Notes: a model not told the origin generated them from the sequence alone. Shown: positions 8,226 to 18,110, counted from the first letter of the stretch. The stretch is DNA of 64,000 nucleotides from Acidobacteriota bacterium (GCA_003388555.1 QQVD01000005.1:33521-97520), one strand, 5' to 3'. Made by a program: numbers and translations.

Positions 8226-10736
8226 TCACTCCTCGCGCAGCGCTACCAGCGGATCCAACCGCGCGGCGCGGCGCGCCGGGACGAGCGTGGCGAGGATCGC
8301 GGTGCCGACGAGCGCCAGCCAGGCCAGCACCAGCACCACCGGTTCGGCAGGATCGGTGTCGACGAGCATCACCCGCATCAGCTGCGCGACGGCGAGCGCC
8401 AGGCCGAGCCCGACGGTGGTGCCGAGCACGGCGACGCGGGCACCGTCGCGCAGCACCAGTCCGACGGTCTGGCCGGTGCTGGCGCCGAGCGCCACCCGCA
8501 GCCCGATCTCGCGGGTGCGCTGCACGATGCGGTACGCCTGCACCCCGTAGACGCCCGCGACCGCGAGCAGCAGGGCCACCACGGCGAAGACGCTGAACAT
8601 CTGCGCCGCGGTGCGCAGGGTCCAGATCTCGAAGCTGCCGTCGAGGAAGTCGCGGAACGAGCCGAGTTGCAGGACGGCGAGCTGGGGATCGACCTCGCGC
8701 ACCGCGCCGCGAACGGCCGCCAGCAGCGCTGCGTCGGGGACCCGTTCGGTGGCGACGTGCACCTGGGTGTTCATCAGGCCCTGGCGCGACGCCGGCAGAT
8801 AGACGTGCGCCTGCCGCTGGCGGTCGAAGAGCGAGTCGCGGACCGACGCGACCACGCCGACGATCTCGGACTCGCCGGTGAGCCGGTCCGATCCGGGCAG
8901 CACGATGCGCCGCCCGAGCGCCGAGCCGTCGCCGTACAGCCGCTGCGCCAAGAGCTCGTCGACGACGACCACCGCGGCCGGTTCGATCTCGCGGAAGCCG
9001 CGACCCTGGAGGATGGCCACGTCGAGGGTCTCGAAGTAGCCGTCCGAGACGGTGTAGAGGGCGGCTGCGACCGTCTCCTCGCTGCTCGGATCGGTGCTCT
9101 GGCCGTAGCGCGCCGCGTCGCCGACGCCGGCGCCGAAGGAGACCATGCCGAAGGGCGTCGAGCCGGCGAGCGCGACGCTGCGCACCCCCGGGACGGCGGC
9201 GATGCGGCGGCGCAGCCGGTCCTGGACCTCGCGCGTGCGTGTCGCGTCGTAGCCCGACAGGCTGGGGTCGATCTCGAGCAGCGCCTGGCGCTCGGTCTCG
9301 AAGCCCGGGTCGACGTTGGCGCCTCGGAGCGCGCTGTGCACGAAGAGGCCGGCGCACACCAGAAGCACCGTGGACAGCGCCAGCTCGCAGGTCACGGGCA
9401 GGTCGCCGCGCGCCAGGCCGAAGTGGCGCCGCGGTCCCCCACCCGTCTCCCGACCCTCCTTGAGGTCGTCGGCGAGATCGGGCCGGGTGGCGTGCAGCGC
9501 CGGAAGCAGGCCGACGAAGAGGGCCGCGAGCAGCGAGAACCCGAGCGTCGCGGCGACGATGCGCAGATCGATCGAGCCGTCGAGGAAGATGTCGAACGGC
9601 GCCAGTCGCGCCAGCGAGGCGACCAGGAGTCGCGGCGCCAGCCAGGCGAGGAAGATCCCGAGCACGGCGCCGCCGAGGGCCAGCACCAGCGACTCGGTGA
9701 GCAGTTGCCGCACCACACGCCCGCGACCGCTGCCGAGCGCGAGGCGCACCGCGAGCTCGCGACGCCGCGCCAGGTTGCGTGAGCCCTGCACGGCGGCGAG
9801 ATTGAAGCCGGCGACCAGCAGCACCACCATCGACATCGAGAGCAGCAGCATCGCCACCACCGCCAGCTCGTCGTCCGTCTGCGGCGCGGTGGACATCGAG
9901 ATGCGCGACGGCGGATGCGGCTCGAAGACGACGTCGCGGCTGGTCGCGGGGTGCTGTTCGGCGAGGGCCCTGGAGACACGTTCGAGGTCGGCCTGCGCCG
10001 CCGCCCGGTCGATGTCTTCGGCGAGCCTCCCGATCAGCATCAGGGCGCCGTTGTCGCGCTCGCCGAGCGAGCGGCCCTGCCGTCCGTCGAGACTGTCGGC
10101 GACGCGGCCGTGCATGCCGAGCGGCAGGTAGAGCTCGGGCGCCAGCAGGGCGCTGGTGCCGGAGAAGCCGCGAGGCGCAATTCCCACGATCGTGGCGGAG
10201 ATGCCGTTCACCGTGATCTGGGAGCCGACGATCTCTTCCCCGCCTCCCAGACGCTGCCAGCTCGGATGGCTGAGGATGGCCACCGGGATCTGCGCGTCGG
10301 GGCGCTCCTCCTCGATCGTGAAGGCGCGTCCCAGCGCCGGTGAAACGCCGAAGGTGGAGAAGTAGTTGGCGGCGACGACGTCGACGAAGGCTCGTCGCGC
10401 CTCGGCGCCCTCGCCGATGGCGACCATCGACAGAGTGTGGGCGGTGAGGTCCTCGAAGCTGCGCAGGCCGGCCCGCAGATCGACGAAGTCGGGGTAGGAG
10501 ACCGAGTCCCAGTCTCGGCGCTCGACATCGTGGCGCAGGACCAGCGAGATGCGCTCGGGCTCCGGGATCGCCAGCGGCTCGAGCAGCAGCGTGTCGACGA
10601 TGCTGAACATGGCGCTGTTGGCGCCGATGCCGAGTCCGAGAACCAGGATCGCGAGCAGCGCGGTGCCCGGTGTGCGCCTGAGAGTGCGCAGCGTCAGCGA
10701 GAGGTCTCGTGCGAACGTGCCCATGAACGTGCCCAT
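8226..10736 (-). CDS. Large orphan MacB/FtsX-type permease (ADOP family), second copy
   Basis: An 836-residue paralogue of the permease near 2.5 kb, with the same layout: N-terminal helix (LAILVLGLGIGANSAMFSIV), periplasmic MacB-like domain, FtsX core (about residues 290-430), second periplasmic domain, and C-terminal FtsX core ending PARRAARLDPLVALREE. I chose the ATG at 10736 because GGAGG lies seven bases upstream. A GTG at 10772 and an ATG at 10724 are alternatives. The two ATGs sit in a 12-bp direct repeat that encodes MGTFMGTF. No ATPase gene is adjacent. It is co-oriented with the broken sulfotransferase gene 163 bp downstream. Confidence 0.88.
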   Translation of the reverse strand: MGTFMGTFARDLSLTLRTLRRTPGTALLAILVLGLGIGANSAMFSIVDTLLLEPLAIPEPERISLVLRHDVERRDWDSVSYPDFVDLRAGLRSFEDLTAHTLSMVAIGEGAEARRAFVDVVAANYFSTFGVSPALGRAFTIEEERPDAQIPVAILSHPSWQRLGGGEEIVGSQITVNGISATIVGIAPRGFSGTSALLAPELYLPLGMHGRVADSLDGRQGRSLGERDNGALMLIGRLAEDIDRAAAQADLERVSRALAEQHPATSRDVVFEPHPPSRISMSTAPQTDDELAVVAMLLLSMSMVVLLVAGFNLAAVQGSRNLARRRELAVRLALGSGRGRVVRQLLTESLVLALGGAVLGIFLAWLAPRLLVASLARLAPFDIFLDGSIDLRIVAATLGFSLLAALFVGLLPALHATRPDLADDLKEGRETGGGPRRHFGLARGDLPVTCELALSTVLLVCAGLFVHSALRGANVDPGFETERQALLEIDPSLSGYDATRTREVQDRLRRRIAAVPGVRSVALAGSTPFGMVSFGAGVGDAARYGQSTDPSSEETVAAALYTVSDGYFETLDVAILQGRGFREIEPAAVVVVDELLAQRLYGDGSALGRRIVLPGSDRLTGESEIVGVVASVRDSLFDRQRQAHVYLPASRQGLMNTQVHVATERVPDAALLAAVRGAVREVDPQLAVLQLGSFRDFLDGSFEIWTLRTAAQMFSVFAVVALLLAVAGVYGVQAYRIVQRTREIGLRVALGASTGQTVGLVLRDGARVAVLGTTVGLGLALAVAQLMRVMLVDTDPAEPVVLVLAWLALVGTAILATLVPARRAARLDPLVALREE

Positions 10737-10828
10737 GAACGTGCCTCCGGCGCCCGCGACGAGCATCGCCACCGGGCTGCTGGAAGGGAGACGTTCGCGA
10801 GCCGGCGTCGTTAACTGCGGCGTCGCCG

Positions 10829-10846
10829 TCGGGCGTCTTCGCCCGA
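10829..10846 (-). terminator. Hairpin downstream of glutamate dehydrogenase
   Basis: A seven-base-pair stem TCGGGCG/CGCCCGA with a TCTT loop (AAGA on the transcribed strand) lies just past the stop codon of the minus-strand gdhA gene. No T-tract follows, so its role as a terminator is uncertain. Confidence 0.35.
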
Positions 10847-10857
10847 AGCTCCGGCGC

Positions 10858-12219
10858 TCAGACCACGCCGTAGGCGAGCATGGCGTCGGCGACCTTGATG
10901 AAGCCGCCGATGTTGGCGCCGGCGACGTAGTCGACGACGCCTTCGGGCGTCTTGTCGCTGCGCTCGCCGTGCTCGACGCACGTCCCGTGGATCTTGCCCA
11001 TGATCTCGCGCAGCCTCCGGTCGACCTCGTCGCGGGTCCAGGTCAGGCGCATCGCGTTCTGGGTCTGCTCGAGCCCGGAGACGGCGACGCCACCGGCGTT
11101 CGCCGCCTTGCTCGGTGCGAAGAGCACACCGGCTTCGCGGAACGCCCGCACGCCGCCCTGCTCGGTGGGCATGTTGGCGCCTTCGCCGACCGCGCGGACG
11201 CCGTTGTCGATCAGGGTCCGTGCGTCGTCCTCGGAGAGCTCGTTCTGGGTCGCCGAGGGAAACGCAAGATCGCAGGGCACGCGCCAGGGCGCCTCGCCCT
11301 CGTAGTAGTTGCAGCCGAATTCGTCGGCGTACTCACTGATCCGGCCGCGCCGCTTGTTCTTGAGCTCCTTGATCCACTCGAGGCGCTCGCCGGCGATGCC
11401 TTCCGGATCGTGCACGAAGCCGTCGGAATCCGACATCGTGACCACCTTGGCGCCCTCGTCGGCCAGCTTCTCGGCGGTGTACTGGGCGACGTTTCCGGCC
11501 CCGGAGACCAGGCACGTCTTGCCCTCCAACCCCTCGCCGTGGTGCTCGAGCACGTTCTTCATGAAGTAGACGCAGCCGTAGCCGGTGGCCTCGGTGCGGA
11601 TCAGGCTGCCGCCGAACGACGGTCCCTTGCCGGTGATGACGCCGTTGAAGTGGTGGGTGATGCGCTTGTACTGGCCGAAGAGGTAGCTGATCTCGCGTCC
11701 GCCGACGCCGATGTCGCCCGCCGGCACGTCCACATCGCTGCCGATGTAGCGGTAGAGCTGGGTCATGAACGACTGGCAGAAGCGCAACACCTCGTCGTCG
11801 CTGCGGCCGTGCGGATTGAAGTCGGAACCTCCCTTCGCACCTCCCATCGGCAGCGTGGTGAGGCTGTTCTTGAAGGTCTGCTCGAAGCCGAGGAACTTGA
11901 GCACGCTGAGGGTCACCGTCGGGTGGAAGCGGAGCCCGCCCTTGTACGGGCCTATGGCGTTGTTGAACTGCACCCGGTAGCCCTTGTTGGCACGGATCTC
12001 ACCCGAGTCGTCGACCCAGGCGACGCGGAAGAGGATCGCCCGGTCGGGCTCGGTCATGCGCTCGAGGATGCGCGCCTCGAGGTACTGCGGCTGGTCCTGG
12101 AGGAAGGGGATGACCGACTCGGCGACCTCGAAGACCGCCTGGTGGAACTCGGGCTCGTCGGGGTTGCGGCGCTTCAGGCCGCCCATGAACTCTTCGATCT
12201 GCTGTTCGACGGACGCCAA
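10858..12219 (-). CDS. gdhA: Glutamate dehydrogenase (NADP-type)
   Basis: The 453-residue enzyme interconverts 2-oxoglutarate plus ammonium and L-glutamate in the cytoplasm, usually in the assimilatory direction. Family marks are clear: KGYRVQFNNAIGPYKGG, LPMGGAKGGSDFNPHGRSD with the catalytic Lys, DVPAGDIGVGGREI, and the Rossmann motif VSGAGNVAQYTAEKL. The length equals that of hexameric GdhA proteins. The start is a TTG placed five bases after GGGAGG; no ATG fits the family N-terminus. In this window it stands alone, with a serine hydrolase upstream on the same strand. Glutamate is also the amino donor for the EctB transaminase encoded at 34.5 kb, although nothing in the layout links them. 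Confidence 0.96.
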   Translation of the reverse strand: MASVEQQIEEFMGGLKRRNPDEPEFHQAVFEVAESVIPFLQDQPQYLEARILERMTEPDRAILFRVAWVDDSGEIRANKGYRVQFNNAIGPYKGGLRFHPTVTLSVLKFLGFEQTFKNSLTTLPMGGAKGGSDFNPHGRSDDEVLRFCQSFMTQLYRYIGSDVDVPAGDIGVGGREISYLFGQYKRITHHFNGVITGKGPSFGGSLIRTEATGYGCVYFMKNVLEHHGEGLEGKTCLVSGAGNVAQYTAEKLADEGAKVVTMSDSDGFVHDPEGIAGERLEWIKELKNKRRGRISEYADEFGCNYYEGEAPWRVPCDLAFPSATQNELSEDDARTLIDNGVRAVGEGANMPTEQGGVRAFREAGVLFAPSKAANAGGVAVSGLEQTQNAMRLTWTRDEVDRRLREIMGKIHGTCVEHGERSDKTPEGVVDYVAGANIGGFIKVADAMLAYGVV

Positions 12220-12324
12220 GGAACCCTCCCGGGAAGTTCTTCGTGGGTGGCGAGCCTCTACCCGGCGGGAGTTCGCACCTCGCGCGTCCCCGGATTGCGG
12301 CTGGCCGCCGAATCTCGATCCGTT

Positions 12325-13656
12325 TCAGTTCTCGACCGGGTCGACGATGGCCTCGTACGCCAGCTTCTTGCTCTCGATGCGCGCCTGCCGGGCCGCCAGG
12401 CCGCCGCGCGCCTGGATCATGCCGACGACGACGATGTCCTGCACCGGGTTGATGCCGAACCACGTGCCGCCGATGCCGTACCACCAGTACTCACCCTTGG
12501 CGAGCTCGTGGTCGGCGGTGCCGTCCGGCGAGTGCACCAGGGCGAAGTCGAGTCCGAACTTGTTGCCCGGATTGCCCATCAGGGGGTTGATGAACTCGAC
12601 CCCCTCGGGGAGGTGGTCCTGGTGCATCAGCTCGACCGTCTCGGGCTTCAGGATGCGCACGCCGTCGAGCTCGCCGCCGTTGAGCAGCATCTGGGCGAAG
12701 CGCATGTAATCGATCGCGGTCGACACCATGCCGCCACCGCCGGAGAGCAGGGTGGGCTTGGTGAGGTACTCGTCCTCGGGCTGCACCTCGAGCACGCCGT
12801 CGCGGTTCGGTACGTAGAGTCGCGAGAAGCGCTCGAGCTTCTCCTCAGGCACCCAGAAGTCGGTGTCCTTCATGCCCAGCGGCTCGAAGATGCGCTCCTT
12901 CAGGAAGACGTCGAACGGCTTGCCGGAGAGCACCTCGATGAGACGCCCCTGGACGTCGACGCTGACGCTGTAGTGCCAGGCCGAGCCCGGCTGCTGCCGG
13001 AGCGGCAGCTGGCCGAGCTTGTCGACCATCTGCTCGAGGGTGGTGTCGCGGTCGAGGATGTTCGCCTTGACGTAGAGCTGGTCGGTCTGGGAGCGGGAGA
13101 AGAAGCCGTAGGTGAGTCCGCCTGTGTGGCTCATCAGCTCGCGGATCGTCATCGCGTGGTGCGGCTCCTCGAGCTCGGGCATGCCGTCCGGGCCGTCCGC
13201 CTTGGCCACCTTCAGGTCGGCGAACTGCGGCAGGTACTTCGACACCGGGTCGTCGAGCTGGAACTTGCCCTCGTCGTACAGGATCATCAGAGCCACGCCG
13301 GTGACCGGCTTGCTCATCGAGTAGATGCGCACGATGGTGTCCTTCTCCATCGGCAGCTTCTTCTCGAGGTCGCGGTAGCCGAAAGCCTCGAACTGGGCGA
13401 TCTTCCCGTGCCGGGCGATCATCGTCACCATGCCGGCGAGCTGGCCGTCGTCGACCAGCTTCTTCATCTCGCTGGTGAACTTCTCGACCTTGGCGGGATC
13501 GAGACCTACCTCCGAGGGCTCCACCATGGCGAGGTCGCGGGCGGAGCCTTCGGTGGCGCCGACGGGCGAGGTCGCCAGCGTCGACAGCGCCAGGAGAACG
13601 AGAGTCGTCGCAGAGCAGGCTGTTCGAGCTGTGCGGAGGGTGGACGTCTGGAACAC
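12325..13656 (-). CDS. Secreted serine hydrolase, beta-lactamase (class C)/esterase family
   Basis: 443 residues with an N-terminal signal (about residues 1-34, ending SPVGA). The family nucleophile motif S-x-x-K is seen as YSMSKPVTG. The Tyr motif corresponds to WHYSVSVD, and the third motif position is taken by WYGIGGTWFG. Members include EstB-type esterases, D-aminopeptidases and PBP4-like proteins. Sequence alone does not separate them, and a true beta-lactamase is unlikely. The GTG start has AGGAGG five bases upstream. A second, distinct member of the family lies at 29.3-30.7 kb with a similar layout. Confidence 0.9.
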   Translation of the reverse strand: MFQTSTLRTARTACSATTLVLLALSTLATSPVGATEGSARDLAMVEPSEVGLDPAKVEKFTSEMKKLVDDGQLAGMVTMIARHGKIAQFEAFGYRDLEKKLPMEKDTIVRIYSMSKPVTGVALMILYDEGKFQLDDPVSKYLPQFADLKVAKADGPDGMPELEEPHHAMTIRELMSHTGGLTYGFFSRSQTDQLYVKANILDRDTTLEQMVDKLGQLPLRQQPGSAWHYSVSVDVQGRLIEVLSGKPFDVFLKERIFEPLGMKDTDFWVPEEKLERFSRLYVPNRDGVLEVQPEDEYLTKPTLLSGGGGMVSTAIDYMRFAQMLLNGGELDGVRILKPETVELMHQDHLPEGVEFINPLMGNPGNKFGLDFALVHSPDGTADHELAKGEYWWYGIGGTWFGINPVQDIVVVGMIQARGGLAARQARIESKKLAYEAIVDPVEN

Positions 13657-13839
13657 GGGGACCTCCTGATCGGGATCCTGGTCGGGACTCGGGGCGACAG
13701 CGTGCCGGCTGGAGCCCGCGGTCGGTGGAGTGAACCGTAGGGGCTGGTCGGCTCTGTGGGACTACTGGAGAACGGGCACCAGAATATCAAGCAGCCGTGT
13801 CGTCGGACGCTGGCCGGCCGACGCCGCAACGAGCCCCGG

Positions 13840-15684
13840 TCAGCGGCCGGAGAGCGTCGCGACCGCCTCGCGTACCAGGCGCCGGAGCTCGGGATCGAGG
13901 TCGGGCTCGCGCATCAGCTCCTGAAGGGCCGCCAGGGCGCCGGCACGATCGCCGCCGCGGGCGCGGTCGATCGCGGCGTTGTAGACTTGGGCGGCTCGCT
14001 GATCGCGCAGCGCCCTCTGCAGCTCGTCGAGCGAGCTCAGCAGATCGGGAGCGTCGCCCCCGTCGAGGCGCAGGTCGAGGTCGCCGACCAGCTGCTCGGC
14101 CAGAGCCAGATCACCGCCCTCGAAGGCGGCGATCGCCGCCGCCGCCTGGAATCCGGCGATGAGCTGGCGGTTCAGGTCGACCAGTGGCCCCGCCGGGCCG
14201 GCCGTCCTCTCGCGGGGCAGGCGAGCCAGCAGCTCGGCGAGCGCCTGCGAACGAGCCCAGGCCTCATCGAACCGTCCCGCCTTCGCCGCCAGCAGGCTGA
14301 GGCCGAAGGAGATGCCCGGATCGGTCGGTGTCGCCATCCGGGCGCTCTCCAGCGCCGCGATACCTCGACCCGGGTCTCCGGCGTAGAGGTGCGCCAGGCC
14401 GAAGCGGATCCGCGCTTGCGGCCACTCGGGCTCGATCGCCAGAGCGGCTTCGAGCGCTGCCAGTGCCTCCTGTGCGACGGCGACCTGATCGGGTCGCGGG
14501 CGGATCGGATCGGTGGACTCGAACAGCTCCTCGAGCAGCAGATGGCCGACCAGGAAAGCCGGCTGGGCGCCCGGACTGGGCACGGATTCGCGCAACAGGG
14601 CGAGGCCCTGTGACCTCGCGCCCTGCTGCCAGAGCACCCAGCCGAGTCCGGCGCCGGCGCGCGCCAGATCCGGCTCCAGGTCGAGGGCCTCCTGGAAGTG
14701 CGCCTCGGCAGCGGCGAGGGTTTCCGGCGAGTTGGCCAGCAGCTCTCCCAGCAGCACCAGGGCGTCGGCGCGCGGGAGCGGTCGCGGTCGCCTGTCGTCC
14801 GGTCGCGACAGCTCGTCGAGCGGCAGTCGGAGGTAGGGGAACTCGGCGCGACGCACGTAGTCGGCGACCTGCGTCTCGAGATCGGCGAGGCTGTCGTCGA
14901 AGCCGGCGGCGAAGGCGGCCGCGACGTCGGCGCCGCGCTGCAGGGCGTCGAGGAAGACCGCCATCTCGGCGATGCGGCCGGGCTCGGAGAGCAGATAGTG
15001 CACCGTCGCCCACGACTGCGCGTAGAAGAGACCGGCGCGGCGGTCCTCGCCGTACTCCGGCGAACTCGTCGTCACCGCGAACAGCTCGGACAGCGGCATC
15101 GGGCCGTCGGACCTCTGGGTCAGGACCGCGACGTGCTGCTCCACCGGCAGGCCGACGAGCGCCTCGCCTCGGGTGGTGCGGAAGGTGCTGTAGTACTCGG
15201 CGAGGCCCTCGTTGAACCACAGCGGCACGTCGGGGAAGTTGGTGCTCGCGAACTCGTGCAGGTACTCGTGGTAGATCGACCGGCTGCCGGCGCCCGAGGA
15301 GAGGTCGAGGACGATGTAGTTGCGCAGCAGGGCCTGGGCGAAGTATCCGGCGACCCGCCGCCGGTCGGGCCAGGGGCTGTACCGACGGAAGCCGTCGTTG
15401 TCGGCGAAGGCGACGACGAGGGTCTTCGGCCCGCTGCGCGGCCGGCTGGCGATCCGTCCCAGCACGGCGTGCAGCGACTCCAGCTCACGCACGGTGTCGG
15501 CGATGCGGCGGGGTGAGGCATCGCTGAGGACCTCGAAGTTCTCGCTCTCGACGCTGCGCCAGCGATCCTCTGCGCTGGCGGTGCTGGCGGTGCTGGCGCT
15601 GGCGGTGCTGGCGGTCGCGGCAGCGAGCAGTGCGAGCGCGATCCGCGCGGGCGCCCCGACGCCGCTTTGCAGGGCTTCGAGCAT
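13840..15684 (-). CDS. Secreted gluzincin-like (DUF1570-type) protein with C-terminal TPR region
   Basis: A signal-like N-terminus (residues 1-38) contains a short Ala-Ser-Thr repeat. A metalloprotease-like domain follows, with HEYLH at residues 139-143 and NEGLAEYY at 158-165. This is an HExxH plus downstream Glu arrangement typical of gluzincins and of the DUF1570 group. The second half consists of helical TPR-like units (for example AEAHFQEALDLEPDLARAGAG). All metal ligands appear intact, so peptidase activity is plausible but unproven. The start is uncertain: ATG 15684 gives the best signal peptide, and ATG 15735 would add 17 residues. Its gene is divergent from the quinoprotein gene at 15868. 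Confidence 0.78.
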   Translation of the reverse strand: MLEALQSGVGAPARIALALLAAATASTASASTASTASAEDRWRSVESENFEVLSDASPRRIADTVRELESLHAVLGRIASRPRSGPKTLVVAFADNDGFRRYSPWPDRRRVAGYFAQALLRNYIVLDLSSGAGSRSIYHEYLHEFASTNFPDVPLWFNEGLAEYYSTFRTTRGEALVGLPVEQHVAVLTQRSDGPMPLSELFAVTTSSPEYGEDRRAGLFYAQSWATVHYLLSEPGRIAEMAVFLDALQRGADVAAAFAAGFDDSLADLETQVADYVRRAEFPYLRLPLDELSRPDDRRPRPLPRADALVLLGELLANSPETLAAAEAHFQEALDLEPDLARAGAGLGWVLWQQGARSQGLALLRESVPSPGAQPAFLVGHLLLEELFESTDPIRPRPDQVAVAQEALAALEAALAIEPEWPQARIRFGLAHLYAGDPGRGIAALESARMATPTDPGISFGLSLLAAKAGRFDEAWARSQALAELLARLPRERTAGPAGPLVDLNRQLIAGFQAAAAIAAFEGGDLALAEQLVGDLDLRLDGGDAPDLLSSLDELQRALRDQRAAQVYNAAIDRARGGDRAGALAALQELMREPDLDPELRRLVREAVATLSGR

Positions 15685-15867
15685 CTCCGCAAGCGTACCG
15701 CTGGGCGGCCTCGGGTCGCCCGGGCGCGTCGTCATCGCGGCGCCGACGGCTATGCTCGGCCGCCGCGAAACAGCGAGGTGCCGGCAACGGGCCGGCGTCG
15801 CCGGTGAAACACCGACGGATGTACGACGTCTCGCGCTGTGGGAAGCATCGATGGAGGTGGGCTCGAG

Positions 15868-17808
15868 ATGAACAAGATCGCGCGTCGTAGCTGGCTCGGA
15901 CTCTGGACCTTCGCTGTCGCTGCGACGGTCGCCGCGCAGCAGGGCGCGCCGGCCGGCGACTGGCCCTACTACCACGGTGACCTCGGCAGCACCCAGTACT
16001 CGGCGCTCGACCAGATCACGGCCGAGAACTTCGCCGACCTGCGCATCGCCTGGCGCTGGGACTCGCCCGACAACCAGCTCAGCCGCGAGAACCGCATGCT
16101 GCGGGTGCTCGGCTACAAGTCGACGCCGATCGAGATCGACGACGTGCTGTACGTCAACACCTCGCTGGGGGTCGTCGCGGCGATCGATGCGAAGACCGGC
16201 GCCGAGCTGTGGCGCTACGACACCGACGCCAAGGCCGCCGGTCGGCCGACCAACCTCGGATTCAATTCGCGCGCCGTCGCCTACTGGAAGGGTGGCGACG
16301 AGATCCGCATCTTCCAGCCCTCGACCGACGCCTTCCTGTGGGCGATCGACGGCAGGAGCGGCAAGCCCTTCGAGAGCTTCGGCGAGGAGGGTCGGGTCGA
16401 CCTCACCAAGGGCCTGCGCCGCGAGGTGAACCGGCGCAACTACACGATCATGTCCTCCCCGATCGTGGTCGGTGACGTGGTGATCGTCGGCTCCTCGATC
16501 TCCGACGGCCCCACCCGCACCGAGATGCCTCCCGGAGACGTGCGGGGGTACGACGTGCGCACCGGCGAGCAGCTCTGGGTCTTCGAGTCGATCCCCCAGA
16601 AGGGTCAGTACGGCAACAACACCTGGGAGGACGGCTCCTGGGAGTACTCGGGCAACACCAACGTGTGGACCAACATGTCGGCGGACCCCGAGCTCGGCTA
16701 CGTCTACCTGCCCTTCGGCACCCCGACCAACGACTGGTACGGCGGTCACCGCAAGGGCCACAACCTGTTCGCCGAGAGCATCGTCTGCGTCGACGCCAGG
16801 ACCGGCGAGCGGGTGTGGCACTTCCAGCTCGTGCACCACGGCCTGTGGGACTACGACATCCCGGCGGCGCCGACGCTGTTCGACCTCGAGATCGACGGGG
16901 TGCAGCGCAAGGGCGTCGCGGTGGTCACCAAGCAGGCTTTCACCTACGTCTTCGACCGCGTCACCGGCGAGCCGATCTGGCCGATCGAGGAGCGCCCGGT
17001 GCCGCAGAGCGACGTGCCGGGAGAGCGCTCGGCGTTGACCCAGCCTTTTCCCACCAAGCCGCCGCCGTTCGACCTGCAGGGGGCGCTGGAGGAGAACCTG
17101 ATCGACTTCTCGCCCGAGCTGCGCGCCGAGGCGCTCGAGATCTTCTCGAGGTTCCAGACCGGTCCGCTCTACACCCCGCCGGTGGTCATCACCGACGAGG
17201 TGCAGGGCACCATTCAGCTCCCCGGCTGGGGCGGCGGCGCCAACTGGACCGGCGCCGCGATCGATCCCGACAGCGGCATGCTCTACGTGCCCTCGGCGAC
17301 GTCGCCGATCTCGGTCGGCCTGGTGAAGCCCGACGCGGCGCGTTCGGACTTCGAGTACATCCGTGGCATGGGGCACGGCGGCATGTCGCTCGAAGGGCCG
17401 CGCGGCCTGCCGCTGTTCAAGCCGCCGTACGGCCGCATCACGGCGCAGGACCTGAAGCAGGGAACCAACGCCTGGACGGTGCCCAACGGCGACGGCATCC
17501 GCCAGCAGATCATCGACATGGGCCTCGACGATCCCGGGCCGCTCGGATCGCCCGGCACCACCGGACCGGTGCTCACCAAGACCCTTTTGGTGGTCGGCCA
17601 GGGGGCGCGCGCCAGCCGCGGCGTCGGCGGCGCCTCCGAACCGGTGCTGCGCGCGATCGACAAGAAGACGGGCGAGACGATCGCCGAGCTCACTCTGCCC
17701 GCCGTGCCCAGCGGAACCCCGATGACCTACATGTCCGGCGGCAAGCAGTACATCGCGTTCGCCGTCTCGGGAGACGAGTCGGGGATCATCGCGATGGCGC
17801 TGCCGTAG
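15868..17808 (+). CDS. Secreted PQQ-dependent quinoprotein dehydrogenase (glucose/alcohol dehydrogenase type)
   Basis: The 646-residue protein carries an N-terminal signal (MNKIARRSWLG...VAAQ) and then an eight-bladed quinoprotein propeller: WPYYHGDLGSTQYS at the start, AGRPTNLGFNSRAVAYW, PGDVRGYDVRTGEQLWVF, QLVHHGLWDYDIPAAPTLFD, and the C-terminal PMTYMSGGKQYIAFAVSGDE. Such enzymes oxidise sugars or alcohols in the periplasm using PQQ. The five N-terminal membrane helices of Gcd are missing, and no CxxCH heme site is present, so it should be a soluble enzyme that passes electrons to a separate acceptor. The ATG at 15868 is chosen for GGAGGTG eight bases upstream. No PQQ biosynthesis genes occur in the window. 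Confidence 0.9.
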   Translation: MNKIARRSWLGLWTFAVAATVAAQQGAPAGDWPYYHGDLGSTQYSALDQITAENFADLRIAWRWDSPDNQLSRENRMLRVLGYKSTPIEIDDVLYVNTSLGVVAAIDAKTGAELWRYDTDAKAAGRPTNLGFNSRAVAYWKGGDEIRIFQPSTDAFLWAIDGRSGKPFESFGEEGRVDLTKGLRREVNRRNYTIMSSPIVVGDVVIVGSSISDGPTRTEMPPGDVRGYDVRTGEQLWVFESIPQKGQYGNNTWEDGSWEYSGNTNVWTNMSADPELGYVYLPFGTPTNDWYGGHRKGHNLFAESIVCVDARTGERVWHFQLVHHGLWDYDIPAAPTLFDLEIDGVQRKGVAVVTKQAFTYVFDRVTGEPIWPIEERPVPQSDVPGERSALTQPFPTKPPPFDLQGALEENLIDFSPELRAEALEIFSRFQTGPLYTPPVVITDEVQGTIQLPGWGGGANWTGAAIDPDSGMLYVPSATSPISVGLVKPDAARSDFEYIRGMGHGGMSLEGPRGLPLFKPPYGRITAQDLKQGTNAWTVPNGDGIRQQIIDMGLDDPGPLGSPGTTGPVLTKTLLVVGQGARASRGVGGASEPVLRAIDKKTGETIAELTLPAVPSGTPMTYMSGGKQYIAFAVSGDESGIIAMALP

Positions 17809-18110
17809 CGGAGGCGAGCGGGCGATCTGGCGGCGCCCGTTCTCGGCGACGCCGGGGAGCACGGTGAACCTCGGACTCACGCGGGTCAGAGCTGGTTGCT
17901 CAGCCCTCGCCGAGGGCACCGCGCCGCACCATCAGGGGCCGCGGCGCTCCTACTGATCCCGCACGGCCTCTCCGGCCGGGTCTCGAACCCCGTAGATCTC
18001 GAGCGCGCGACCTTGCTAGCGTGCCGCGCCGTCGCACACTCCCAGGCGACCTGACCGGGCGTTCCACTGGTTCGAGGTATCCAGCGAAAGGCCCTGAGGG
18101 TTCACGGCCC
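17809..18110. other. Intergenic region, no gene recognised
   Basis: It contains a palindrome GCCCTCG-C-CGAGGGC near 17900 without a T-tract, and a phrase resembling a tRNA T-arm on the minus strand near 17980 that lacks the rest of a tRNA. TTGCTAGCGT near 18013 could form part of a promoter for the repeat-protein gene, but no paired -35 box is convincing. Confidence 0.4.

Noticed and set aside
8226..10736. MacB macrolide exporter
   Set aside because: Length and duplicated FtsX/periplasmic layout fit ADOP permeases and no MacA or ATPase domain is present.
12325..13656. Antibiotic-resistance beta-lactamase
   Set aside because: Only the broad serine-hydrolase fold is supported; motifs 2 and 3 differ from class C beta-lactamases and a paralogue with the same design exists at 29.3 kb.
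15868..17808. Very long open frame on the minus strand continuing from the 13.8 kb gene through the PQQ gene
   Set aside because: It is the antisense shadow of a clearly recognisable quinoprotein gene; the translated shadow is His/Asp/Arg-rich without any family motif.
17960..18000. tRNA-like T-arm on the minus strand (GGGGTTCGAGACCC)
   Set aside because: The T-stem has a mismatch and no acceptor, D or anticodon arm fits in the flanking sequence.
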